DNA from: Dysidea avara
Taxonomy: Eukaryota > Porifera > Demospongiae > Dictyoceratida > Dysideidae
Length of the DNA stretch: 64,000 nucleotides
Assembly: GCF_963678975.1 (NCBI RefSeq)
Contig: NC_089276.1
Location: 6,287,098 to 6,351,097 of the forward strand
Direction of reading: 5' to 3'
In this document: positions 1 through 15,598 of the stretch, piece by piece
Numbering within the stretch: position 1 is the stretch's first letter
Layout: every line of letters starts with the position of its first letter
The notes under the pieces: model-generated
Database searches by the model: none
What the model was told of the DNA's origin: nothing
Seen by the model: the letters and a program-made list of their open reading frames with translations, nothing else
Program-made: the position numbers and the translations under genes

Positions 1-456
1 AATTTGGATAAACCCATGTTTTGCTCACTTACTCATGATGCTTGTTCATAACCACTATTAACCAGCCTGCATTCATCCTTGTAAATTATTTGGTAGATTG
101 TACAGTGTACATTTTATGTGGTGAGTTAATAGATTGGAACTGCATGTCATCTAGCCAGGAGTGAATCATTTGACTGCTGTAATGAAGTGAGCTAGTGTAT
201 TGGCAGCGTCCTTTATTGGTTCCATTCTATTTTGATGTGCATACATTTGCTTCCCTTGACAACAGGATGAGCACCAAGATCTGATATTTTGAGTAGTCTA
301 TCTCTGTAGGTTCCTTGTTACAACAGGTCTGAAAATATGATGGACAAAAAATTAGTTATAAAATGTCTGTTGTGTACCAGTCTAGCTAGGTCCTGCTGCA
401 GATTAAATGAATAAACAATAAGTCACTACCTCGCTTGTATATGTGTGTTGTTACAG

Positions 457-681
457 ATGGCAGATCTGGTATTGTACACTATTCCTGACCACTGGCCTAA
501 TGCTGTAGCCAGCATGGTGGAAACCATGAGGAAGGCTTCACTCCAAATAGTGAGCACCACACCACAATAATAATTGACAATCATCATGTACACATGATTA
601 CTATAGGGAGATCAGTGGCAGAATGTGTTAGTGGAACTGTTAACAGTGTTACCTGAAGAGGTGTAGTTTAGCATCTAATAC

Positions 682-712
<31 letters not shown>

Positions 713-3700
713 TGCGTGCGTGTGTGTGTATGTGTGATGTCCATGCAGACTCAATATTATGATAATCAGAAATTATGTAGTGTACAGTATATCGCTAAAC
801 AAAGTGGAGTCTTATGTAAGGTTGCCAAGCTATAAATACTCTTAAGTAGATACAAACAGGAGCAAATTGATGTTTACACTTAAAATTCCCACCTGATCGA
901 ATCATTATTGTTTTCAGTACAAGATGTTTAATGTTCTGATCTTGTCACTTTGTAGTTTGACACAATCTCCACAAGTGTTATATCCTCCAAGAAGGGCATC
1001 CTCAGATCTGAGCTACGTAACAGCATCCCAACTGGTCAGTACTATAGTGTACAGCCTGTACTATTGTATTGTGGTATTTAGTTTTGCAGTTCATTGAAAG
1101 CATCCTTGTGTCAGGAGGGAATAATGAGCTTAAATCAAGTGTAAGTTGTGTATTGTAATGTGGAGGTGTACACATCTTATGTTTAGGATGTCTTATTGCA
1201 TGTGGTTGGTGGTTTGTCTCTCTTTTTGGAGACATAAGCAATGAATACATAAATGTATTTCCGGTTAGGCTATCAACTGTCTCAGCAAGTGGTCACAATT
1301 TGGCCTGCCAGTGGACAGTATTGATGGTATCATTTCCTACCTGTTTCAAGTGATGGATGACAGTGAACTATTTGATGCATCAACAGGCACCCTCACTGAG
1401 ATCATCAACGGTCCAGACATTGATCAATACGTCAACACGGTCAAGAAGTTCCTTTCCAGAGTGCTGCAGCTTGGTACACTGGTGGAGCGTAAGATTGAGG
1501 AAGATGACAGGGAGGCCAGTCTGCAGATATGTACTCTGCTAGTAGCTGCATTACAAGCTAACATGAGGTCACTGATGAGTGTAACTGAAGAAGATGATAA
1601 CTTCCAACAGGATAGTCTAGCATCTCTTCAAATGTTACTGGTGTGTATTGTATGTACGTGATGGACATAATGTGCTGTAGAGTGTCTGTCTGTCTGTCTA
1701 TGTAGTGTGTGTTTGCTGTCGTGTATAATGTCTAAGCCAGATCTGATAAGCACCCATGTGGGTTATTAATAGTGCAGTCTTGCTTGCACGATGAAACTGT
1801 AATTTCATTGGTAACATTTTGAAGGTTTTAAAAAATAACAAGGTTCTAGTACTTTGTAGCAGAAAAATTCAAACCTTCATTCCACTATTTTGTATTGAAA
1901 CTGGGAAAGGTCATTTCAAAAAAATGTGGAGCACTTCTCTATAACGAACACCTTTTACAAAGGATAATAATTAAATTGTGTAACAGATTTTTTCCTCCAT
2001 ATACTGCATATTATATTGTTTGACATCAAATGGTATAAGAAGGCTAAACATTTTATTGTGGCTATACCGTATAATAGAAAATTCCTCCAAAGGTTATACA
2101 GTCAACATTTTCTGCTTATTCATGCGTTTTATATTATAAAAATACAAACTCGTCTGTCAAGCATTTTCTAGAGGTGCATCAATAATCAGATGGCACATAA
2201 ATGCAATTATAATCAGATGCCAGCTTAAGCTTTGGGTATAATCAAGAGTTATGGACTCTTGCTATAAGTGTGTAAGCGAACGTGGACAGCCTTGTTTTTG
2301 CATATCGGTAACATGTTTAAACAAGCAACAGATACAGACATTATATATATATATATATATATAACATGTATTTTTGGGCACTTGTGCTCCTAGCAATGCC
2401 TGTTTATGTAATGTCACTCTGTCACTTCACAACAAATTATTAGAGAAAAGGTCCATGCTACCATATCGGATCAGCTTTGTTTGTCAGCTTGATAATATTA
2501 TTTTAATATCGGTTATCGGAATATCGACTATAGTCATATTGGTGCACCTCTACATTTTTCTCACAGATTAACTTCCACTGCTCAACTTGCAAACAGTTTT
2601 TCATGGGAATTATACTCTTTGTACGTGACTCTGAAACGAGAAAAGAGGAATCAAAGCCATGTATTTCTGGATTGGTAATATATTTCATGATTACTAGTCC
2701 TCACAACAATAGTTCATAGTAAGAAGATACAATATGAAACCTTATCTCGCAGCCTGTAGAATACAATACTTATATATGATATAACATTCCAAACGTTTCA
2801 TGTGAAATACTGTCACATGTTGACTTCCAGCTAATGTAAACCTCAGCAGAAACTGTACAGTGTATTGTATAGGTACTTGTTGACATGCAAATTAGTGTTG
2901 AGTGGTATTAGCAGATTAAAAATAGGTATAGTACGATTGCAGTATTGTAAATGTATGTATGTGCATACATTATTTCATCACTCTGGCATGGTAAAGCTTA
3001 TTTTGTGTCTAGTTTAGACTACACGTTACAGACTCGTTACAGGCTCAGTATGATACAGTTTTCATGTTGGTAGTTAGTGGGTCTGCCATCTTTTGTCCAT
3101 AGTATTTCTGTATCCAACAATTCATTTTAAATTTCCTTAAAGATGAACTACACACTACCTCACTTCGCTTTGTTTTTGATAGTGACTTCCAAATAGTTCA
3201 TAGACAAAGGAGACACCATGGGGTGAAATATTAATAATATGATACATTGCTTGTGTAATGTGATAATTACAAAGCACAGTATTTATAGGGCTTGATTTTA
3301 ATAGTACTGCTATAATGCAACTATCAATTACGATTTTAGTATGACTATCACATATGTACATGTTCGCTGTAATTGCAGATATGTTCTGACGTCTGTTACG
3401 TACAATAAGTATTAAATTTTTGAACTATGTCACTTGATCACACATATCCTGTACCACTTATGCTGTTTGTTATGATGTCACAATACATATCGTTGTGTCA
3501 TTAACGTCATCACATCATATTACATTGTGTACTATATGTAACTACTAAACGTCTAAAGTTTGACGTCTACAGTAAATGATATATTATTTACAGCTAGAAG
3601 TGTCACTTGTGATGCAACTAGTGAAACGATATGTATTATATAGGAGGAAGATTGTGATTTGCAAATATTGCGAATGTATGAAATATTTATCACGGCAGCT

Positions 3701-6700
3701 CCAGCATTCGTTTCAGCCATTAGACATGTACAAAAAGTGTTTGGAGTGAAATATAAAACACAACCTTCACAGGTACTTTTTAAGTATTATTCACTAGCAG
3801 AGAAAGTTGATTGCAGGATTACTTACATATATGGTTATCCCCAGTAGCCTCTTCAGAGCCTATGCTCCCAATACGACATTACTGCTGACCAGTTAACAAT
3901 ATTTATTGGAAATATTAGGCTGCTCGTTTACAATATGTCCTGTCTCCAATACATTCAGTCAACTGTAATTGACAAAAATCACAAATTTTCCTACACATAT
4001 ATACTGATGACAATATCTTGTGTTGGCTATTCAACTTGTAGAACTATGCTTATACCAAATATGTGTGTGGGTACAGCCAACAGACTCCTTATATTGTAGC
4101 TTATAAGGTGATACATTTTTATTGCTTCTCTTCAGTTCCTAGTAACTTGACATGTACGTACTAGATTACAAACTTGTTTTGTCATGAGCTAGCTTCTGTG
4201 TAGCTAGTGCCAGTTACAGCATAATAGACCACCAGAGTTGGGGTAGTTACTTCAGAAAAGTAACTGGTCACTAGTTACTTTTTATTCCATGTAACTTACT
4301 TTACTAAGCATCTAGTTACTGTTACTTTCATAAATAAGTTATGCTTGTTAGTTAACTTTTGTAACTTGATATTTTTCCCAGAACAAGGGAAGAAGAGAAC
4401 CGTATAATAATAATAATGCCATATAGCAGAAAATTTTGGAGGGAGAAAATTTTGGCGAATTAACCATTGACAGAAATTGGTGAATGTATCACATACTTTG
4501 CCCATGCAATTTTAATCTGACAGCATTGGCAACGAAGCTTTGTGATGTCTATGAATGAAGTACTACAGTTCAATGCCTCTCATTCAAATTGACGCGCTCT
4601 TCTTATGTAAATAGCTAGTTATAACAAAAACAGCATGCACTAGCTTGCTAAGCAGCCCGTTAGTCAGTCTGAATCAAGACTGGCATGCGTGTGCCGAGGC
4701 ATGTGCATGGGTAGCTGAATTGCCTTGCCTGAGCTATTAGTCTAAAACCATACTGTATTCAATGGGATACTTGCGGAAGACTAACCATTCACCGCTGTAA
4801 CAATATTCACTCAATGATGAAGAACAGCATCACTGATAGTGTTTTTCTAAACACTATCAGTGTTTAGAAAAATAGCGAGTAAAATTTTGGTGATTCCATG
4901 CACACTCGCCAAATTTGCCAACATTTTCTCCCACCAAAATTTTCCACTATACGTTATGTACACTTTCTGAAAATAACAATTCTGTGACCATTTCAGCTCA
5001 GTTTCAACTGTTACATCTGCTGAATCATGATGAGCAGTACACAGAAAGTGTCTACTGTAGCACAAAAATTGAAGTGCTCTTGCTTTTAAAGCATAATTAC
5101 AGTGTTACTATTGTAACTAAGTTACTTTTCGGGCAATTGTTACTAGTTACAAAGCATGTAACTAGTTATATTACTAGTTACTGTCAAGTAACTAGTTATG
5201 TAACTTAGTTACAAAAGTTACCCTCAACTCTGTAGACCACGTGTGTATTTTATACTTTTGGTACAATATGTTCTTTAATATTTCTTGTGAAGTAAATACT
5301 AATCGTAGAGGGGGGCACTCTTAAATGGTAATGAAAGTGTACAATTCAGTCCTATAATTCACCCCCCACTTTTTACTATGCTGCTCTACTATAATACTAA
5401 TTGTGTTGTGTAGGACTTCACCAGTCAGGCTGGCTATTACCCAGTGGATGAGAAGTGCTCTCAGGTCACCATGAGATTTTGGGAGGAATTGATTGTGAGT
5501 TTTGAGTTGTTTTATGCAACACTTTTCATACAATATGCTACTGGTACCAAATTTGTACTAGTAATAGCATGGGTAGCAGTGAAATTTGGGATAAATATCA
5601 CGAGTGTTGTATTGGAAATTTACCATTTCCAATACAACAAGAGTGGTATTTATCCCAAATTTCACTGCTACCCATGCTATTCCCAGTTAATACCATACTC
5701 GCTGCATATACGCATGCTGTGCATTAGCGTTGCTATGTATGCAATTTGTCACTATGTACTAAACACGCGTCGACACTAATTGGTGCTACATTGTTAACAT
5801 AAATTCTAGCCAATGAAATTACAATTACAACTTTTTCACTGCTGTCAGTGAAATACGGGATAAATTTCACTGCTACTATTGAGACTTTTGTATAGGCAGT
5901 GAAACAGGTATGGTATTAAATTATGTATTGTATAGAGGTACTTGCAGCATGCCTTAGTACAGTAGACCATGGTTTACCCGTACCCTTGCTTATCCGAAAT
6001 TAGAAATGACTGTTCTATTAGAGTATTTTGAGTACAGGTGTATGTTCTATTAGAGTATTTCAACTATGTGGGCTTTACTCCTCTGAACACTTTTATCATT
6101 GCCTGAGACACATTGGGGTTTGAGGGTCTACTGTACAAAACTTTAACAGTTTTGTTTATGTTCTTCCTCACATTGTGCAGTTTTGTAGTTTTCCCTAATC
6201 CTGTGTAATCACAGAATGCATGCCCCATTATCCATATTATCTACTTGTCTACGGTGTTGTTTTTAGACTAGTAACTGACAGCAGATGTGATGTCCTAATA
6301 GACAATAGAACCAAAAAGGCCCAAATCTAATATTTGAATATGTACACAATGTTCCATTTTGTTGCTACAATTAATACACAGTGAATGGATGAATTGTGAC
6401 ACTATATATGCTTCACTTATCATATGCAATATGATGTAATATGATGTTAAAACGTGTCACTTGTTGTCTAGTGCTTATTTCTGCCAAATACAACGAAGCT
6501 AGCAAGCACACTAGGACCAAGTTTGGGTGATTTTGTAGACTGTGTTAAATACAGTATTTAGTTGATTTGTGATTAGTTGATTTGTGGGCCTGAGCGGACA
6601 CTATCCAAAAATAAAGATACATTAAACTATTATATGATGCTGCATGGCACTATTATTCGACCATTTTGATACTTACTTGTATGGTTTACAAGACCTCTAA

Positions 6701-9700
6701 GTCACCCAAGTCATATCACCATGGTTACTCATGTTACTCCTCATGTTTCACAGTTGGCATATCGGGAATATTTAGCTACTGTTCAAGTTTACCATGGCTT
6801 AAAAACAAGATGGAGATGAATGCTAAGGGTGTGGTAGCACCAGTAATAAGTATTCGCAGAAGTGTTGTGCCGCACTATTCGAGGATATGATACAGTTAAA
6901 AATATTTGCAGAAGCAAGGACAAACCCTTTAAATAGTTATAGTGACACATAATTCAAATATACATACAGTATGCTGATTGTTAAATACATATCCCTAAAT
7001 ACGCATTGTGATTACAACACATACATCATTTGGTGGATTATTTCTCACTACACAGGAAACTGTCACTGATGGAAGCTCCGACAAATATCAAGAAATGATA
7101 GAGTTTTATGAGTCTACCTTCAGTGGACTAATACAGGTAAGAGTGTATGTGTGTCTGTGTGTGAGTATATAGTCTGGTTGTTACAAATACATAAACTAGA
7201 CTAGCTGTACTATCTTAACAACAGATCAATGTCTCATAAGCAGGGAATATGTCAGATTCAAAATCTTGCAAGTTCTAGCAATATGTAAAAGGCTACAGCA
7301 AAAAGGTCACCTTGTTTTCTAGTGCAAGGTGAACACGGACAAGTCATGCACAAGTTGAAACCAAAACGGGTTAATTATATGAATGATACTACAGATATCC
7401 ATGTACATTCTAAACCTGATTGTTATGAAATACTTTTACACAATACCCGTAAATAGAGAAATGTGACTGCTATACTGTGCATTTGAATAGAAAATTTGTC
7501 TTTTCATCTATTATCCTAACAAACTGTGAGTAACGTAAATTGACCTCATGAATAAGTGTATAGTCACTTGTTGTAAAATAACATCTACTGTACACGTTGG
7601 TAATTATTTTTATAAAACAGTAAAAGAAATTGCAGCCATATTTAGTGGCAGCCTCCCTCAATACATTTTCATATATCATTGATTATAACCATACTGATCT
7701 TCATTACTTCACAGATACTACCCCAGAAGTCTCAGTATCCACCAGAAGACAGCTGGGATAAGAACTGGGATGAAGGTAATGTGTTGTCCCATCTGGACTA
7801 TAGATCTGCTGTTTATTGACTCAACATACTCTAATAGAACATCTAGACGGTCACTCAATTTCACCAGTAATACATAAGTAATGTACCTAACAATATATTG
7901 CCCCAATATCCCCCTCTTGGCTTTGCAGGAGAAATTGACATGAAACTGTTACTGGAATTTGACACGTGCCTATGTATTTTTTGTTGTTGCTATCTTCTGT
8001 ATAACATCAAATTCCCATGTTGCACCTAGGATTTATGGTGACACGCTAGGTTTGCCCTATTATGGGCATTTGATATTTGGGTGTGTCAAATCCCTACCGT
8101 AGCCCCATATATGCTTGTAGGTAGTAAGGCACAATACATTGATAGGTGCATAACTAGTTCAGTACTAAACAAATATGTAGGCGTAACAAATCCTGTGATT
8201 GCCAAAACTTCCCTGTCTAAGCAGCTTTGTGTATAGAATGGCCAATCGTCTAAACCCAGCTACCGTAAATTCCCTCATTGGAAAATTTGCTGGATATAGG
8301 CACAGTAATCAACCTGTACATTTGACCAACTTGGTTGTGACCAAGATAATGAAGCAAGTCAGTGTATGCGTGTAAATTTCGTCTAATTTATTTTCTTCAC
8401 AGATGAACAAGATGATTTTATCAAGTGTCGAGATGATATTAGTGATCTTGTGGTGTGTACTGTGTAGTGTAGTTCTTGTAGTGTAGCTCCTTGATAGAAT
8501 CAAGAGCTTAAGTTATACCTTGTAAGCTCTCTTAATAGATTTTATTCAACTATGAGTCTAAGAGTTATATTATAGTGTCTCTATATTTTGTATGCTGACC
8601 TGCAGAGCTAGTAACTTAGGTGTAACTTGACCACATTCAGCACACATTGTAATAGTGTTCTGTATAGAGTCTGTGTTGTGTTATCTATAGACAACGTTCA
8701 CTGCTAGCAACACACTACAGATGGAGTTGTTGCAGAATCTCTGCTCCAACATGGAGACAACATTAAGAGATTCTAGTCCTCCATGGCAGGTGAGAATGTG
8801 CTTCCTTTTCGTAGTAAGTATAAGTGTACTCGTGTATAAGTTCAGGCAATGCATGTATTTCTAATTTTTTTTAAAGATTGCTAATCCAGGAGCTCATTTG
8901 AGTACTTATCCTCTACTCACTGAGTGTTTAATCACTTCAATTTGTACATGATAGAGGGAACTACAGGGTTAACACTATCCATACACTAATTCTCATGCTT
9001 TTGTTTTGAGTTTTGGGCCCCAGTTAAGGGGCAAACAAAAAATAATCATTTCATACTCATTATGTGTCCTCCTCCACGGAAATCTTTAGTAAAAGGCGAA
9101 AGATTTATTCGCTCTGAAGGAAGACCAGAGTGACTGGGCAGGAACAACCTCGCCTTATATATACCCTAGTATGATGGATGTGATTGTGGGTTTGAGTTAT
9201 AACATCATACCAACGTCATCTGACTCACGCGTGTGGCTTCCCTAACCACAGTACATACCAGTATGGCTTTGTGTAAACTGTGACTAATTGTTGAAGCCAT
9301 GTTATGTCTGTTGCCTTTCAACCCTGATTCAAAAACTGTAGTTAGACTTTTATCCTTAGGAAGTCTTTGTTTCTGATTTCAGTATATCCATTCTGTTTTC
9401 CTAATATTGTTGGTTCTGTTTCTCTAGCCAGTGGAGGCCATCCTGTTCCTACTGAAGTCATTCATGCCATGTCTACAGAACATCAGTACTCAACAATCAT
9501 CTTATCTGCAGAAGATGCTCAGTTATATCCCTCACATGCCGTCACACCCCATCCTCACCAGAACTGCTTTATCACTGCTGGGTGAGTTTTTGAGGGTGGT
9601 ATGGTGCATAGTGGCACACACGCACACGCACATGTTACACTGCAGAAAAGGCTCACATATTGTAAAGTCTTAATGGTTTGTTTATTTCTTCTTATTAAGG

Positions 9701-12700
9701 ATCAATGGGTACTTGGTTAAGGAACCAGCCGACATTCTTAAGGGACATCATTCCTATGGTACTGGGAGCCCTTAAGGAACCCTCCGTTGCCCCGATTGCT
9801 GCACTGACCTTCAAAGACATCTGTGATGATTGTGCTGAACAGCTGTCTTGTTTCTCTGAGCAGCTAATGTCTGCTTGTCGGGTGAGTATTTGTGGTGTAA
9901 CCTTGTTATAGGACACAGCGTAATAGTAGTTCTGTGTCCCTATCCATGTAGGAAGCACTGGTTAACCCCAACTTGGAGAAGAGAGAGTGCACAAGACTAA
10001 TAGCAGCCATTTGTACCATCATCTCAACTCTACCAACTGAACAACTATCAGAACATCTTAACACTCTTGCTGGATCAAGAATTGAGCGATTAGAACAGTT
10101 AGCACAACAACAGGTACTGTGTGTAGCACATGTGTTGCACTGCAATAGTACAATGTACTGATGAGTTAATATCATCATGCGGATTTTTAATGTGCTTAAT
10201 TTTTTGATGGTGATGATTCTTCATACCTCTACCAAGTGCTATATTTGTTGGAAGGGTACTGTGGTTATAGATCCATAAAAAATGACAGGATCTTTTCTCT
10301 GTAAAATTTGTCTATCTTATACCTACTATAAAACCGTCCATTGATGATAGTACACAGTGCAAGTTATGCACCATGTACACTGTAAATATTACACTGCATA
10401 GAACACTTTTGCTGTGCAACATTTTATATTGTTTTGTTCCATGTCACACAGCCCACTCCAGTAAATCATCCAATAGTAGACCTTGAGGTGTCATTAATTG
10501 GAACATTGTGTCATTTTGTTAACCCATCACTCCAAGACAAGGAACAACACCCAGTGAGTGTATATGTAGTGACTGTGTCAATGTGTTGCTGTGACTGTGT
10601 CAATGTGTTGCTTTGACTGTCCTGTCTCAATTAAAAACAGAATTGTGTGTTTGCTGTTTTATTAAGCCTTGGGAACTGTTAACAGCACCAAGTAGTCATT
10701 AACATGTCTCACATAGTTCTTATGATTTTCCATGGTAGCTCCCAAAACTCATAATGGTTTACAATCTTAAGGTACCATATAAGCCCCAGGCATGTGTTTC
10801 TTTAATCTTACAACCAGCAATCTTTTTGTAACAGCTGCCACTGACTGTATGCTTTGACAAGCTACAAGTTCATTATTTGCATGTGTCTTATGAAAGATAT
10901 GATGACTTGTTCTTAAAATATTTTATTTGTGTAGATGTTACCAATCATGTTAAGAGTATGGCCATCCCTGAAGTCACTGATGTTACAGTGGTGTCAAGAT
11001 GAGATCATTGTTGATGTAAGTCAGTAGCTACAAACAATTCACCAGCAAAGTGCAGTGTGTAGTACAGTACGCTAGTACTGTTTAAGTAGGATCCCCAAAA
11101 AATGATGCGTGACGTCTAAAATGCTGCATTAAAAAACCATCCTAGAGACACCTTACACAATGAAAATCACCTTTATATGGAAAAGTAAAGCATCAAAGAC
11201 AAGAAAACACTTACAGGCAGCTAGATATAGAATTTTTTTTAATTACCAAAACTCAAATTTTTGTCTGCCTACCTGCCAGCCTGCCTGACAACAGTCACAA
11301 GGCTGGAGGCCAAACAAAACAGCACACGGCCACCATTTTGCACCACAATAACAAACTCACCAGTGGCATGTGCCTTTTGGGGTTCCGAAAAGTGTGTGCC
11401 CTCCCTCGTCTTTTATTTTCAATCAGGCTGATCATCTTCTTGATGCAATGAAACCATACCGAGGCATTAATTTTCCGTATCAATGCCTTCCTTGAGCAGT
11501 ATTGCCACAAAATTATTTGAAGTGCTTACACTTGATAGATACCTGTAACTTCGCGATTGGTTTGACACAATACCTATTAATGTTCTTGGCTGATTAGTAA
11601 CAATCAAGAGCGGGACCATACCATTTCGCTTAATAATCTATTTACTTGATCACAATGACCACACACCCTTGTTATTGGCCTAGCTGCATTCATATTGCTG
11701 GCACAGTGAAACATGAAATAGTGACACACCCCCTGGTAGGTGAAGGCCGACTCAAGATACTCTATAATACAGCAGTCACCCTACTAGAACAGTTACACAT
11801 GTATAGCATAATAAAAAAAAGCCAAACAAACTAGTATATTAAAAATTAAATGAAGTAGGGATCCAAGCAGTGAAACAAGAGATGAATTACAGCATAGCTC
11901 AGTGGGAAAATCCCTACTTTGGCATTGAACAAAATGAGTGTTATGACATACCAATTTAGGGATTTTCTCACTGACTTATGCTGTAATACCATCATTCATC
12001 CCTTGTTTCACTACTTTTTATCGCTTGGATCACTACTTCATTTTAATTTGTAATATACTATCTGTACCAGCATAGAGCTAGACATTGTTGTGTACTCTCT
12101 TGTACAGTCCTATAAAATAAGGGCCTACCTACTTGTACATACATGTATAAAATGTGTGTGTGTATGTGTGTTTGTGTGTGTAAGCGTATAAGAATAGTAT
12201 GTGAAAATGCCACAGAAAATTTAGTAGAGAAAGCAATAAGAAGCTATTCATTGTTCTATCTGTGACAAGTGGTTTCATATAACATTAGTGGATTCTCAGT
12301 ACATGATTCAGGGCCTGAAATTATGGTTTGGAAGTGATCTGACAAATCCTGCTAAGTGGTCGGATATACTCAATAATACTGTGCAAAGTGTTCAGACATT
12401 AGCCAGAAATGGTCGGAAAATGGCAGATGTCTGACCATAATTTCAGGCTCTGTAATTGCAGACCGGACACCTAGAAACTTGTTCTAAGCTTTCCCCTAAC
12501 TTAGGCTTGTGTGACCGTTTTACCGACAGCAAACAGAAGGAAGGAAGATGTGTGTGCGCGCATGTGTATGTATGTGTGTGTGTGGGTGTGCGTGAGTGCG
12601 TATGTATATGTGTGTATGTGTAACACACACACACGCTCATGCAGGCAGCATAGCCAAGTGGCTAGAGCATTGGCCTGGTAATTGAAAGGTTCCCGGTTTG

Positions 12701-15528
12701 ATGCTTGGTTGTACTAAATTGGTGTTGTTGTTGTTTCCTTGAGCAAGAAACTTTACTCACATTGCTTAGCTGTTTAAATGGGGACCTGGTGGCCTGGTGT
12801 CAACTAGTATGGCATGGCCACCCCTTCGATTAGAAATTAAGGGTGTTGTCTGTCTAGCATCACATACTTGTGCAGATGAAATGCAGTACAGTAGACCCTC
12901 GGTTATCCAACCCTCGTTTATCCGAAATCGGAAATGACTGCTCTATTAGAGTATTTTGAGTATAGGTGTACGTTTTATTAGAGTATTTCAATGGAGATCA
13001 GTATATAAATGTATGGGCTTCAGTTATCCGAACAATTCACTTATCTGAACACTTTTATCATTGCCTGAGAACAAAGGGGTTCGGATAACCGAGGGTCTAC
13101 TGTATTGCATTATAATAACCACATAATTAAATTCATATTCCTTGGTTTTTTTATTATCAATTGAGAGGTCAGCAAAAGTGTTTGTAACAAATGCCTTTGA
13201 TTGTGTACTTGGCATTTAGAACGGATATCTTCATGTATCGTCACCATTACAAAGCGCAAGAAAATTTGTACAAGTTATGCATTAATTTACAACCAAGTGA
13301 TTTGATTGGTTGCACCTGATTCTCGTAATCTGGCACATGTACATGATGCTAGATAGACCTTTAATTCTAATTGAAGGAGTGGTCGCGCAAGACTAGGTAT
13401 CAATGGGGGGAAACAGCCCATCCATCTGTAACATCAATGGGTACCTGGTATTGACTGGAAGATGACGATCCAGGTGGGACCTCAGGTGCCCACACCTTCA
13501 CCTGTGTGACATGGTACAGCCTCCTGCAGGTTACTAGTCCTGCCCCAGGAGGACTTGCCTGCGCTGACTCCTAGCACCTGAGTAGTACACAGGTGTCCCA
13601 ATGCTGATTTACTGGGTAGACATGACCCCTGAAGGCTTTGCTTTTCCTTTTTGTGTATCCGTGCGTATGCGCATGCACACGTGTGTGTGTGTGTGTGTGG
13701 TGTGTGGTAAACATTCTCCACCATAATGTGATTAAGGGACTCAATACCCTCCCAGTTTTTTATTAATATTTGTGTACATGTGTATTTACACGTAGTATCA
13801 TTGTCCCTCACAGAGTATATGTGTATGCTGGAACAAGGCCATCAGGTCACTACAGGAACAATATGGTGTACTAGTGGAAGACAATGCCTCCATCATCCTA
13901 CAGTGTTTCACTAATACTCTACACCACAAGTTGCTGGATACTGCCACACAGGTTGGTCAACTATTCCCTCCATGTTACTATGACTACCATTTGAAAATCA
14001 TTACTGTTACTATTATCTTATGCAGTTGGTGGGGATGTTTGGAGGTAACACAACATATACTAATCTACTCACTGAACTATTGGATAGGATGTGTTCAATA
14101 TGTCTCAATATATTCCAAGCTGGTGAGTTGAATATCTAAAAGTCAACAACCACACACATAGTTTCCATTTTAGATAGACTATATTGCTTGCATATGATGT
14201 TTGAAGTATATTAAAGAATAACTTAAAGTACTGCCCAAATGCAATGTCACAAGCAACAATTGCGCTTGATTTTTTTAACAAAAAGGGGCGTGACAGCTGT
14301 TTCAAGTCTTCATCCCGGAAAACTCACAAATGAAATGGCTACCATGCCTTTTTTAGCAAGTTTTTTAATCACACACAATTAGTGTTTGCGTCATTGCGTT
14401 TGGGCTGTATTGGTACCCAGAAACAGACCATTTGGCCATCCATTTTTAGCAGTGGCTAGTAATGGATACAATGATTGAGACACATATAGTAGTCTGTTGC
14501 TGTACAGCCCAACGTGGGTTTCCCCAACTAGGTACATATGTACCAATCCCTGAATCATGTGTGTGGTTATAGTTTTGTTGCCACAAAGCACAAATACATA
14601 ATCCCATTGTCTAGAAGAAATTCAATTTGTATTTGATTCATGATATATGCATCAATTATTGACATAAAAGATACATCCCTTAGTATAAGCTTCTTGTAGA
14701 ATATTGTTCTGTAGGTAGTTCAACCATTATAGGAGTGAGTGCTTTTTGGTGGGGACCATGGAATTATAACACTAATGAAAACATACAGTGAAACATGTGT
14801 ATTATGAATCTCCGACATGAGGTGCAGTTATACAAGAGTAGCTAAAGGTTTGTCAACTGTGCGAGGCTCGGCCAATAATTACAAGGATTTCACAATTCTT
14901 AACAAGTTAAACAGTCTGCTGCAGTATGAAACTCATCCTCCACATGAAGGAGTTGTACAGAAGCATTATTGGTATACGTGGTGGTTGCAAAGTATACCAC
15001 TTAAAGGAGATTTAACACTCGCAACGGTTTTTTACTAGGTGCATGCACCTTTCTTTTTTTCTTTTTTTTTTTTGTAGAAACTTATTGTTTTTGGTGCACT
15101 TAAGATACCATTGTGAGGGTAATCTGAGGCTGGTTTTTGGTTAATATATTTGTTGGGAAAATACAAACATTATTGATACTACCAAACTGAATGATATGAG
15201 ATGTCATTTCTTTTCAGACATGAGAAATAATCCAGACACTTTAAGAACTTTTTTCTATTTACTCACAAGAGTGAGGTGACTTGTGTGTAGCTGAAGTGTT
15301 TTTACCTTGTGTGTGTGTGTGTAGACAATGAAGACTGTACCAGTTCTATTAGCAGAGAGACAGACATTCTTAACACTCTTTGAATTTGGTAAGTGGAACA
15401 TTTTTGTGTATGTAATGTTCTGTTTAGGGTGATCCCATACAGGTTGTGCTGCAGCTCAACTACCAGAATTACCAACTATAAAGGCAGTGACATCGTTTCT
15501 TGTAAGCACTGTCACATGTGTACTCACT

Positions 15529-15598
<70 letters not shown>

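Noticed and set aside
1-456. Search for an additional upstream IPO13 exon
   Set aside because: No stretch had both splice borders and family-like residues; the preceding exon is presumably beyond the left edge.
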